A stretch of DNA of 10,052 bases, taken from assembly GCA_964459805.1 (NCBI GenBank), contig CAYWOD010000129.1, positions 1-10,052 of the forward strand. Direction: 5' to 3'. The notes under the pieces are model-generated. The model saw only the letters and a list, made by a program, of their open reading frames with translations. It was not told the DNA's origin and did no database searches. Below, in pieces: positions 1-7,124 of this stretch. The position numbers and the translations under genes are program-made. The stretch is from DAOVRL01 sp964459805 (GTDB lineage Bacteria; Planctomycetota; Phycisphaerae; Sedimentisphaerales; Anaerobacaceae). Numbering within the stretch: the first letter of the stretch is position 1; the number at the start of each line of letters is the position of its first letter.

Positions 1-257
1 CTCCAAGGCCCTGACCTGCAACGGCCACCTACTCATTAACCGGATGAAGCGAAAAATCGAGGTGATTTGGGTAGGATTACTGATATCGATAAGGACTGGA
101 CTATGGTTTTTGGCGTTTATTTGGGAAATCTCAATTGACAATGTCTGACCAATGTGATAAGCTCGACAACGAGCATGGAGGTGGTGGTGGAGTTTTCCCC
201 ACACAAACGCCATTCGGACGGCAATTCTTGTTAGGGCCTCTTTTCGGAGCTTGGACG

Positions 258-1175
258 ATGAAAAGACTCTGTATGTTCCTGGTCTCAATGGTTGCTCTGG
301 GTGCATTTGTCGGCTTGCCGGGCGAGGCCTCGGCCGAGGTCGTCCCCGTTGACTTGAATCTCGTCCCTCCCGATGAGACGAATCGAGTGGATATGACCGT
401 GACGGCCTTAGTATCCGGCTACAAGGCAAGCGATTGGGATACATCGACAATTACGGGCAATGTGACGGCCGAACTCGAAATATATTTCGACCCGGCCACA
501 CACGACGTAGTCGATGTCAACACAATCGCTTTTACCGGAGGACGCCTGTACTTTTCCGATGTGTCCTTCACGCTGAACTTCAGCCTGCTCGGCAGGATAG
601 AGGCATCCGGCACGGGAATCGCAGCAACTCCGAAAAGTCCTCTCGGCCCAGGGCCCGTCGAAGAGGGAAACTTCAATACGAGCGACCACGTCCTCGTTGT
701 CGATCAGGGCCTGTTCAGCGCATACGGCACCGGTATAATCGGTGGCTTGTTCGACTCCATCACCATCGATTTGGCTGACGAGCCGATAGAGGCTTCGTCG
801 TACGCCATCGGAACCATCGCGGTCTCCCTGGACGCTGTGCAGGACAGCGAAGGCGCCTACAGTGTCGTTTTGAATCTGCCCGTCCAGTTCGACGAGATTG
901 TGTTTGAGAACGAGCTGGCCACGATCAGCGTCCAGAGCGCCGGCGTCCTTGAAGCTGCAGGTTCCTTCACTCGTTGTACCCTCCGCACCGACCTGGCCGG
1001 CGACGACTGCCGGGTCGATGCCCTTGACCTCGCTGCCTTCTGCGAGCAGTGGCTCTCTTACAGTGACCTGGCCGCCTGCCCACTCTCGGCCGACCTCGCT
1101 TACGACGATTGCTATGTGGATTTCGCCGATTTTGCGGTCCTCGCCGCCGATTGGCTAAGACCCAAAAGCCAATAA
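258..1175 (+). CDS. Secreted protein with C-terminal dockerin-like repeat pair
   Basis: The ATG at 258 is preferred because GGAG at 246-249 lies 8 nt upstream and the protein then opens with a clear signal peptide: MKR, a hydrophobic stretch (residues 4-20) and a signal peptidase I-type site after ASA (residue 26). The frame is open back to an ATG at 135, but that would add 41 uncharacteristic residues before the signal. The mature part (about 27-240) is Thr/Ser/Asp/Gly-rich with alternating hydrophobic residues, suggesting a beta-sandwich; I recognise no family. Residues 245-266 and 279-300 form two related 22-residue units, D-L-A-x-D-D-C-x-V-D-x-x-D-[LF]-A ending W-L. This is the calcium-loop pattern of type I dockerin-like domains, common at the C-termini of exported planctomycete proteins. 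Likely role: an extracellular or surface protein anchored or assembled through this tail. No partner gene is adjacent. The dockerin call is firm; the function of the main domain is unknown. Confidence 0.82.
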   Translation: MKRLCMFLVSMVALGAFVGLPGEASAEVVPVDLNLVPPDETNRVDMTVTALVSGYKASDWDTSTITGNVTAELEIYFDPATHDVVDVNTIAFTGGRLYFSDVSFTLNFSLLGRIEASGTGIAATPKSPLGPGPVEEGNFNTSDHVLVVDQGLFSAYGTGIIGGLFDSITIDLADEPIEASSYAIGTIAVSLDAVQDSEGAYSVVLNLPVQFDEIVFENELATISVQSAGVLEAAGSFTRCTLRTDLAGDDCRVDALDLAAFCEQWLSYSDLAACPLSADLAYDDCYVDFADFAVLAADWLRPKSQ

Positions 1176-1346
1176 GCTCCCAGCAAGATCCAAACCAGCC
1201 GTACTGCCGCAGATGCTCGGATCGAGAGCAGTTCTGGCTGCGACCCGAATACGGGTCTGGCGACGCATCCGGCCCTAACCCTATCTCTCGCACTATGTAA
1301 GACGCTCATTTCGCAAGAAAATCACAAAAAGCTTGAAAAAAGTCAC

Positions 1347-1547
1347 GTGCCTGGCGGCAAGTCAGAGATACTCGGAATTTTCTCCTCCGAAGGCCAAATT
1401 CGGGGATTGACTGAATCTCAACCCGGCCCGACGTGCACTTTGGCGTGGCCAAAGCGTATTTCCACGGTGGCGTTTGTCGCAGGCGGCAAGGAAAAAGTCT
1501 TTAGTGGGGCGGACAAGGGGAAAGTTTACAGCGTTATTGGTCGATAA
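1347..1547 (+). pseudogene. Possible decayed beta-propeller (WD40-like) fragment
   Basis: The gap 1176-1664 has no convincing intact gene. Its best coding signal is a 66-codon frame opening with GTG at 1347, without a Shine-Dalgarno sequence. Residues 41-61 (1467-1529) read VAF, then GGK, SG, D and GKVY with spacing close to a WD40 blade (VAFSPDGK...SG..DG.V). Residues 11-19 (IFSSEGQIR) resemble the end of a preceding blade. One and a half blades cannot fold as a propeller, so if real it is a remnant. The frame is the same as that of the upstream dockerin gene and stays open from its stop at 1173 to 1547, about 124 codons. The gap also contains small inverted repeats (1150-1156/1167-1173, 1242-1247/1252-1257, 1438-1444/1448-1454), none followed by a T tract. 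It could equally be chance coding-like sequence. Confidence 0.25.
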
Positions 1548-1664
1548 AATCAGACTGAAGGAAAGAAAAGTATAGTCCGGTAAACGAACATCGGTTTGGC
1601 TTGAAGGATATAATAGAGCGGGTACTATCGGGCGCCAGAGCGTGATTTGGCGAGTTTTGCTCTC

Positions 1665-1693
1665 TTGACAAATGGGGCTGAACGTGGTATAAT
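1665..1693 (+). promoter_or_regulatory. Consensus sigma70-type promoter of clpC
   Basis: TTGACA at 1665-1670 and TATAAT at 1688-1693 match the housekeeping consensus exactly, with the optimal 17-bp spacer. Transcription would start near 1700, leaving a 5' leader of about 100 nt before the clpC ATG at 1799. I see neither CtsR-type heptad repeats nor a CIRCE inverted repeat around it, so expression may be largely constitutive or controlled through the leader. Confidence 0.8.
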
Positions 1694-1798
1694 ATATCTG
1701 TTGCTGGATGTTCGATGCCCGTAACTTATAACTGGTTTAGGTACGAATGATAAAGGCGAGCTTTAGTTCTTTGGTGAAAGTAGATTTTGGGGTAAGAG

Positions 1799-4312
1799 AT
1801 GTTTGAGCGCTTTACAGACCGTGCACGTAAGGTTATGGCGCTGGCCAATCAGGAGGCCCAGCGCTTCAACCACGAATACATAGGGACTGAGCATATTCTT
1901 TTGGGGCTGGTCAAGGAAGGCAGCGGAGTTGGGGCCACCGTCCTGAAGAACCTGGACGTGGATATAAAGAAGCTGCGGCTCGAGGTGGAAAAGCTCGTCA
2001 AGAGCGGCCCGGATATGGTCACGATGGGCAAGCTGCCCCAGACCCCGCGAGCCAAGAAGGTCATCGAATATGCCATCGAAGAGGCCAGGGCGCTAAACCA
2101 TAATTACGTGGGGACCGAGCATATCCTGCTTGGCTTGCTGCGAGAGAGCGAAGGGATAGCCGCCCAGGTCGTTATGAGCCTGGGACTCAAGCTCGAGGAC
2201 GTGCGCCAGGAGGTGTTGAATCTGTTAGGGGCGGGAGTGGACGACGGGCCCGCCGCCCTCGGAATGAAGATGAGCCCGACTGTCGGGCGAAAGACCAAAA
2301 GCAAGACTCCGGCGCTCGACAGCTTCGGCAGAGACCTCACCCAATTAGCGGCAGACGATGAGCTCGACCCGGTAATCGGAAGAAAGAGGGAAATTGAGCG
2401 GCTGATACAGATTCTGTGCAGGCGAACGAAGAACAACCCGGTCTTGCTGGGCGAGGCGGGCGTCGGCAAGACCGCCATTGTCGAGGGGCTCAGCCAGCAG
2501 ATAATCAATAAAGAGATCCCCGAAATCCTCAAGGACAAACGCATTGTCGTGCTCGATTTGGCGATGATGGTGGCCGGGACTAAGTACCGAGGACAATTTG
2601 AAGAGCGAATCAAGGCCGTCATCAACGAGGTCAGAAGGGCAAAGAACGTCGTCTTATTTATAGACGAGCTTCACACGCTCGTCGGCGCCGGCGGCGCCGA
2701 GGGCGCCATTGATGCCTCAAACGTCCTAAAACCCGCTCTTGCCAGAGGTGAAGTCCAGTGCATAGGCGCCACCACCCTGGACGAATACAGAAAACACATC
2801 GAGAAAGACGGCGCCCTCGAAAGGCGGTTCCAGACCATAATTGTCGAGCCGCCCTCGAAAGACGAAACCCTCGATATACTCAGGGGTCTTCAGGACCGCT
2901 ACGAGGCGCACCACAGGGTCCGGTTTACCGACGAGGCGCTTTTCCAGGCGGTGGAGCTATCAACCAGATACATCACGGGCAGGTGCCTGCCGGACAAGGC
3001 CATTGACGTGATCGACGAATCCGGCGCACGGGTCCGACTCAAGAATATGACCCCACCGCCTGATTTGACCAAGATAGAAGGAAAGATCGAAAAACTTCAG
3101 AAGGAAAAGGATGACGCGGTCAAAAACGCCGACTATGAGCGGGCGGCCGCATTGAGGGACGAGGCACAGCAGCTTCTGGACGAGAAGACCCAGATGCACA
3201 AGGAATGGTACGACGAAAACAAAGAGGCGACCGGCATCGTGGACAACGAGATTATAGCCGAGGTTGTCAGCAATATGACCGGCGTGCCTTTGACAAGGCT
3301 GGAGAAGAAAGAGACACAGCGGCTCCTGGAGCTCGAAACTGAGCTGCACAAGATGGTTGTCTCGCAGGATGAGGCGATCACTGCGGTGGCCAAGGCCGTG
3401 AGACGCAGCAGAAGCGGTATGAAGGACCCGAATCGTCCAATGGGCTGCTTCATACTCCTCGGGCCCAGCGGTGTCGGAAAAACGCTGCTGGCTCGGGCCC
3501 TGGCGGAGTTTATGTTCAGCGACAGGAATTCACTCATTCAACTGGATATGAGCGAGTTTATGGAGAAGCACAACGTCAGCCGGCTGGTGGGTGCCCCTCC
3601 GGGCTATGTGGGCTATGAAGAGGGGGGACAATTGACCGAAAGGATAAGACGGCGGCCATATTCTGTGCTGCTGCTGGATGAGATAGAGAAGGCCCATCCG
3701 GACGTTTACAATATACTGCTCCAGATTATGGATGAGGGCCGCCTGACCGACAGCTTCGGGCGAAGCATTGATTTCAAGAATGTCATCCTTATTATGACCA
3801 GTAACATCGGCGCAGAGCTGATTAAAAATCAATCCGGCTTCGGGTTCGGCAAGAAGAGCCCCGAGTCAAGCTATGAGAAGATGAAAGACGTCCTGCAAAA
3901 AGAGGTGGAGCGTCACTTCAGGCCGGAGTTCCTCAACCGCGTCGATGACACGATAGTCTTTAGGGCGCTGACAAGAGAAGACCTGCAGACCATCGTTGAT
4001 TACGAGCTTGCAAAGGTCTTTAAGCGACTGACCGAGCACGGCCTGAAACTCGAGCTGACCGACCAGGCAAAGGAATTTCTAATCGATAAGGGGTACAATC
4101 CCGAGTTTGGGGCAAGACCCTTGCGAAGAGCAATCGAGCACTATATTGAAGACCCGCTTTCGGAAGCCGTCCTCGCCGGCAAGTTCAAAGGAAAGAACCT
4201 TATTAAGTTCGATGTCCAGGATGAAGAGCACCTCAAACTCAAGGGCTCTGAGGTGAAAGAGACTCCGGAAACAAAATCGCCGCAGGTCGGGGTCACCCAG
4301 TCACAGGAATGA
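1799..4312 (+). CDS. clpC: ATP-dependent Clp protease ATP-binding subunit ClpC
   Basis: A cytoplasmic AAA+ unfoldase that unfolds substrates and feeds them to ClpP. At 837 residues it has the full ClpC length. Domain order: two Clp-N repeats (about 4-70 and 79-143, both with the VGTEHILLGL-type motif); D1 ATPase with Walker A GEAGVGKT (218-225), Walker B ending D289-E290 and arginine-finger pair R342-R343; a coiled UVR segment (about 426-460, ADYERAA), which separates ClpC from ClpB and ClpA; and D2 ATPase with Walker A GPSGVGKT (555-562) and Walker B D627-E628. A GFGF loop at 680-683 corresponds to the ClpP-docking loop. The C-terminal small domain has the GARPLRRAI sensor-2 motif. All catalytic residues appear intact. 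The ATG is preceded by a G-rich stretch (TGGGGT, 1788-1793), a mediocre ribosome site. It is transcribed from the consensus promoter at 1665-1693 and ends convergently with the gene at 4925-4476. No ClpP, McsA or McsB gene is in the window. Confidence 0.97.
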   Translation: MFERFTDRARKVMALANQEAQRFNHEYIGTEHILLGLVKEGSGVGATVLKNLDVDIKKLRLEVEKLVKSGPDMVTMGKLPQTPRAKKVIEYAIEEARALNHNYVGTEHILLGLLRESEGIAAQVVMSLGLKLEDVRQEVLNLLGAGVDDGPAALGMKMSPTVGRKTKSKTPALDSFGRDLTQLAADDELDPVIGRKREIERLIQILCRRTKNNPVLLGEAGVGKTAIVEGLSQQIINKEIPEILKDKRIVVLDLAMMVAGTKYRGQFEERIKAVINEVRRAKNVVLFIDELHTLVGAGGAEGAIDASNVLKPALARGEVQCIGATTLDEYRKHIEKDGALERRFQTIIVEPPSKDETLDILRGLQDRYEAHHRVRFTDEALFQAVELSTRYITGRCLPDKAIDVIDESGARVRLKNMTPPPDLTKIEGKIEKLQKEKDDAVKNADYERAAALRDEAQQLLDEKTQMHKEWYDENKEATGIVDNEIIAEVVSNMTGVPLTRLEKKETQRLLELETELHKMVVSQDEAITAVAKAVRRSRSGMKDPNRPMGCFILLGPSGVGKTLLARALAEFMFSDRNSLIQLDMSEFMEKHNVSRLVGAPPGYVGYEEGGQLTERIRRRPYSVLLLDEIEKAHPDVYNILLQIMDEGRLTDSFGRSIDFKNVILIMTSNIGAELIKNQSGFGFGKKSPESSYEKMKDVLQKEVERHFRPEFLNRVDDTIVFRALTREDLQTIVDYELAKVFKRLTEHGLKLELTDQAKEFLIDKGYNPEFGARPLRRAIEHYIEDPLSEAVLAGKFKGKNLIKFDVQDEEHLKLKGSEVKETPETKSPQVGVTQSQE

Positions 4313-4362
4313 CCCGGCGCAAAAGGCCAAAGGCTGGAAAAAGAATTATTCTGCATTTCTCT

Positions 4363-4407
4363 CCGCCGAGAACGCAGAGCCTCTTGTTTTCTCGGCGTTC
4401 TCTGCGG
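4363..4407. repeat. Imperfect palindrome of CGCAGAG-type units; possible bidirectional terminator
   Basis: Two 17-bp arms (4363-4379 and 4391-4407) pair at 15 of 17 positions around an 11-nt loop. Each arm consists of two CGCmGAG units joined by AA, and the two mismatches are symmetrical (A against C in the two units). It lies between the convergent ends of clpC and the pilin-like gene, so it could end transcription from both sides, but no T tract follows on either strand. The sequence resembles intergenic CGCAGAG repeats that I recall from planctomycete genomes; copy number cannot be judged here. Confidence 0.6.
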
Positions 4408-4475
4408 TTAATGAGAAATCCGGGCTAACGGCGTGTCGTTGTTGGTAGTCGCGGCATCTGATTGTTGGCAGTTGT

Positions 4476-4925
4476 CTATTTACGTGTCATTTCAATTTCA
4501 ATTTCGCTCTGCTGCCGCGCCAGAAGATCCTCGAAATCTTCTTTCCCCATCCACTTGACGGTTCCATCAAGTTGGAGCATTATGTATCCGTCGCTCAGCA
4601 GCGAGGAAGCGTAGTTCTTCTCAGTGTAAGCCAGAATCTCATTGGGTTCCGCCTCAAAGTCGATCCACAGGCCCCTGTACTGCAGTTCGCCCAGACGGGC
4701 GCCGCCTTTCAACTGACTCTTGATGTCGTCAACAAAAGACCCTGGTGGCACTTTGCCGTTCTTCTCTCGGTATTCGAGCACTATTTGGCTAAGCTGTTGC
4801 ATCGCCCTGATTGCCTCCGAGCGATTCACGTAGTCTTTGAAGTTGACCATCACCACTACCGCAACCAGCGTAACGACTATTACGGTCAGAACCTCCACCA
4901 ATATAGCCTTTTGCCGTCTGTTCAC
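4476..4925 (-). CDS. Pseudopilin-like single-pass membrane protein
   Basis: A 149-residue protein with a short basic N-terminus (NRRQK), one hydrophobic helix (about 7-27) and a soluble domain. The helix contains E11 shortly after the charged stretch and is followed by an amphipathic segment (about 30-56), as in type IV pilins and type II secretion pseudopilins. However, the Gly before the prepilin peptidase cut is missing (K6-A7 instead), so processing is doubtful. The C-terminal part (about 107-140) ends in an acidic, charged tail. The start is GTG, with AAAGG about 10 nt upstream. The frame stays open upstream to about 5068 but has no ATG, GTG or TTG there. It lies 139 bp downstream of the RNase HI-PurN gene on the same strand and may be the last gene of that operon. 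It is probably a membrane-anchored protein of unknown function; the pilin relationship is an inference from N-terminal architecture. Confidence 0.72.
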   Translation of the reverse strand: MNRRQKAILVEVLTVIVVTLVAVVVMVNFKDYVNRSEAIRAMQQLSQIVLEYREKNGKVPPGSFVDDIKSQLKGGARLGELQYRGLWIDFEAEPNEILAYTEKNYASSLLSDGYIMLQLDGTVKWMGKEDFEDLLARQQSEIEIEMTRK

Positions 4926-5064
4926 CGTGTTGAAAACCTTTCTGTTCTTGCGCCGTCTTGGGCCTTCCGCATCACCGCGTTTGGCCGCCGGCTTCCAGCG
5001 AGCCGGTAAATCGCCTTTGGCGGTTGGTATCTCGGCATCCTGGATTCGACGCGAGTTTGACGTT

Positions 5065-6126
5065 TCACGATTTAATTCTCAGTCTGCCGTCTTTGACGAG
5101 CAGCCTGCCTTCGGCAAAGAGCCTTATGGCCTGCGGATAAGCGATACATTCCTGCTCGAAAACTCTGGCGGCGAGTGTATCGGGGCTGTCCACCTCTTTG
5201 ACCTCGCAGGCTCGCTGAACAATTATCGGTCCTTTATCATATTCGTTCGTGCAGAAATGCACCGTGCAGCCGCTGACTTTGCAGCCGGCATCCAGCACGG
5301 CCTCGTGAACGTGATGTCCCCACATTCCCTGGCCGCCGAAGCTCGGCAGCAGCGCCGGGTGGATGTTCATCACGCGATTCTCATAGAACGCAGGTATCTT
5401 CCAAAGGCAAAGCCACCCACCCTGGACAACGAGCTCCACTTTGGCGGCGACAAGCTCTTCTTCGATGCGCTTGCTGAATTCGTCGATGTCGCCGTAGTCC
5501 TTCTTGCGGATGATCTTCACGTCCAGCCCGGCATTTCTCGATCTTTCGACACCGGCCGCCGCCGAGCGCGAGCTTATTACAACGGCGACTTCGGCGTTTA
5601 ACCGGCCCTGTTCGATATATTCGAGGCAATTCAGCAGCGTTGTGCCCCCGCCGCTGATTAAAACGCCGAGCCGAAGCGGTTTGGCATTCGCCGACGCGGG
5701 CGCACCTTGAAGCTCAACATCACTGCCTTGATCCAAGGCCTGGTTCACGAGCTTGTCGGCTTCTTCGTTCCTGGCCCTGATAACATGTTGGACCTTCCAG
5801 TCTCTGAATTCCCCGAGCAGCTCGACGGCTTGGCGGAAAAGCGGCCTGATCTGCTCGCTCTTGACCCTGTAGGCTCCGTTGATCTGTTTGACAAGCAGCT
5901 CGCTGTCACTGAAAACCCGCAGTTCTTCGGCGCCGATCTGCCTTGCGGCTTCGAGCGCCCTTACCAAGGCCGTGTATTCGGCTACGTTGTTTGTGGCCCG
6001 GCCGATGCAGAAGGCCCTGCCTTCCAACCGGACGCCGCCGGCATCGCTTAAGATGAAACCCGCCGCCGCCGGGCCCGGATTGCCCCTGCTGGCGCCGTCT
6101 GTGTAAACGATGATTTTGTCAGGCAA
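5065..6126 (-). CDS. purN: Fusion protein: RNase HI domain + PurN (GAR formyltransferase)
   Basis: One uninterrupted 353-codon frame encodes two enzymes. Residues 1-132 are a compact type 1 RNase H that cuts RNA in RNA-DNA hybrids: YTDGASRGNPG motif, catalytic acids D10, E50, D74 and D124, and no basic handle as in E. coli RNase HI. Residues 133-149 look like a linker. Residues 150-353 are phosphoribosylglycinamide formyltransferase, which transfers the formyl group of 10-formyl-THF to GAR in purine synthesis: GVLISGGGTT at the phosphate loop (154-163), NIHP with N254 and H256, and D297 in NEYDKGP, matching the N106/H108/D144 triad of E. coli PurN. The FGGQGMWGHHVHEAV stretch (263-277) is the longer loop form of some non-proteobacterial PurN proteins. 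All key residues are present in both halves, so both activities are expected. The start is TTG, supported by GAGGAG 8 nt upstream. It follows the zinc-ribbon gene by 43 bp. An RNase HI-PurN fusion is unusual to my knowledge. Confidence 0.9.
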   Translation of the reverse strand: MPDKIIVYTDGASRGNPGPAAAGFILSDAGGVRLEGRAFCIGRATNNVAEYTALVRALEAARQIGAEELRVFSDSELLVKQINGAYRVKSEQIRPLFRQAVELLGEFRDWKVQHVIRARNEEADKLVNQALDQGSDVELQGAPASANAKPLRLGVLISGGGTTLLNCLEYIEQGRLNAEVAVVISSRSAAAGVERSRNAGLDVKIIRKKDYGDIDEFSKRIEEELVAAKVELVVQGGWLCLWKIPAFYENRVMNIHPALLPSFGGQGMWGHHVHEAVLDAGCKVSGCTVHFCTNEYDKGPIIVQRACEVKEVDSPDTLAARVFEQECIAYPQAIRLFAEGRLLVKDGRLRIKS

Positions 6127-6134
6127 GGTAGTCG

Positions 6135-6140
6135 CTCCTC
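6135..6140 (-). promoter_or_regulatory. Shine-Dalgarno site fixing the TTG start of the RNase HI-PurN gene
   Basis: On the minus strand GAGGAG occupies 6140-6135, leaving 8 nt before the TTG at 6126. The RNase H fold begins immediately after this codon (KIIVYTDG), and no ATG occurs in frame before the catalytic D10, so the TTG start is well supported. Confidence 0.75.
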
Positions 6141-6169
6141 AAAAGCGGCAATTTTGCTGTCAGAGTCGA

Positions 6170-6907
6170 TTAGACCTGCGAATCACCAAGCACGAGTATT
6201 CGTGTGCAGTTCGGACAGCGGATAATCTCGTCCTTACTCATAAGCATGTTGACGCTTTCGGCCGTGATGCCCATAAAGCAGCCGCCGCAGCTATAGGTGG
6301 CCCCTTTCCTATCATCCTGCTGTTCAATCGCTGCAACTGCCTGGCCGTCGTACGTTTCGGCGACACGCTTGAATATTTCCAATGGTTCGCTCGGTATGGC
6401 CTGTGCAACCTCGTCCCACTCAGCCTGGACCTTGTTGATTTCCGCCTCGTATTTGCCGGCCAGCGCCTCGGATTCCGTCCGCGTCTTCTCCAGTTGTTGC
6501 TTTTGCTCCTCTATCTGTTTCTGGATGTCCTCGCACTCGGCCTCGTCGGTCTCGATATCTTTCATTAACTCCAGAATCTGCGTTTCAATCTTTGAATTGT
6601 CGGCTTTGGTTGTATTAAGCTGGGTGAGAACGGCGGCGTATTCCTTGTTCGTTTTTGCGCTGTTGAGAGAAGCCCTCCACTTGGCAATCTCATCATCTCG
6701 GCTCTTGAGCTCCACCTCCAGGCGGTCACACTGGATCTTGGTCAGTTGAATTTCTTCCTTTTTCGCTTCGATCGCGTTTTGAAGGCTTCTAACCTGGTTC
6801 TCCTGGATGATTACGTTTCTTCGGCATCTTATCAGTTGTGCCTTTGCGGCTCGCAGGCGATTCTCAACACTTTGGAGTCTTGTCAGCCCATTCAGTACAG
6901 GTCCCAT
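6170..6907 (-). CDS. Coiled-coil protein with C-terminal C4 zinc ribbon (CT398/FlgZ-like)
   Basis: A 245-residue protein. Residues about 5-175 are a long Glu/Lys/Gln-rich coiled coil with heptad character, probably folding back as a helical hairpin. The C-terminus is a zinc ribbon with C207-x2-C210 and C231-x2-C234. This architecture is that of the C4-type zinc-ribbon family including chlamydial CT398 (CdsZ) and H. pylori HP0958 (FlgZ), which bind sigma54 and secretion or flagellar components, and mycobacterial Rv2229c. The internal ASLNSAKTNKEYAAVLTQL segment (about 80-98) is the kind of conserved hinge seen in this family. The start ATG has AAGGAG 5 nt upstream. It is the first gene of the minus-strand operon, 43 bp before the RNase HI-PurN fusion; zinc-ribbon then RNase HI is also the order in mycobacteria. 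The exact function is unknown; a scaffold or adaptor role is inferred from family knowledge. Confidence 0.88.
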   Translation of the reverse strand: MGPVLNGLTRLQSVENRLRAAKAQLIRCRRNVIIQENQVRSLQNAIEAKKEEIQLTKIQCDRLEVELKSRDDEIAKWRASLNSAKTNKEYAAVLTQLNTTKADNSKIETQILELMKDIETDEAECEDIQKQIEEQKQQLEKTRTESEALAGKYEAEINKVQAEWDEVAQAIPSEPLEIFKRVAETYDGQAVAAIEQQDDRKGATYSCGGCFMGITAESVNMLMSKDEIIRCPNCTRILVLGDSQV

Positions 6908-6947
6908 TTATGCTCCTTAGCCCTGCTCAAAAACTTCTAAACCCTGT

Positions 6948-6976
6948 ATTATCTTAGCTCATATTTCGCTCTGCAA
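6948..6976 (-). promoter_or_regulatory. Probable promoter of the zinc-ribbon/RNase HI-PurN operon
   Basis: On the minus strand TTGCAG (6976-6971) and GATAAT (6953-6948) are separated by 17 bp. The -10 hexamer matches consensus at 5 of 6 positions, the -35 at 3 of 6. The predicted start near 6941 leaves a leader of about 34 nt containing the AAGGAG site. Confidence 0.45.
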
Positions 6977-7109
6977 CAAAATTTTTTACCGATTTTGCCG
7001 CTAATTTTCACTAATTCCCATAAAATCTTGCCGTTGGCCTTTGCGATCCTGCTTTGCCCGGCCTTTCGTCAATTCGTGGTTAACGGTTTTCTTTTGCCGC
7101 GTCTGCCTG

Positions 7110-7115
7110 TATAAT
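7110..7115 (+). promoter_or_regulatory. -10 element of the M20 peptidase gene, leaderless arrangement
   Basis: A perfect TATAAT ends only 9 nt before the ATG at 7125, so transcription from it would start at about 7121-7125 and leave almost no 5' leader. The -35 region (TTTTCT at 7087-7092) is poor. There is no Shine-Dalgarno sequence and TGA at 7116-7118 blocks any upstream in-frame start, which together support a leaderless mRNA. Confidence 0.5.
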
Positions 7116-7124
7116 TGACACCTT

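Noticed and set aside
2..148. Frame open from the left edge; from an ATG at 44 it would encode 34 residues with a hydrophobic stretch
   Set aside because: No ribosome binding site, no recognised family, and 48 open codons at a window edge can occur by chance.
135..257. Upstream extension of the dockerin gene to the ATG at 135
   Set aside because: It would bury the signal peptide behind 41 residues with a Gly run; the ATG at 258 has GGAG and places the signal peptide at the N-terminus.
1581..1614. Second possible clpC promoter with TATAAT at 1609-1614
   Set aside because: No acceptable -35 hexamer at 16-18 bp (best match 3 of 6); the promoter at 1665-1693 is far stronger.
4837..5601. 254-codon plus-strand frame opposite the fusion gene and pilin-like gene
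   Set aside because: It is antisense to RNase HI-PurN and the pilin-like gene and has no family features; long antisense frames are expected opposite GC-rich genes.
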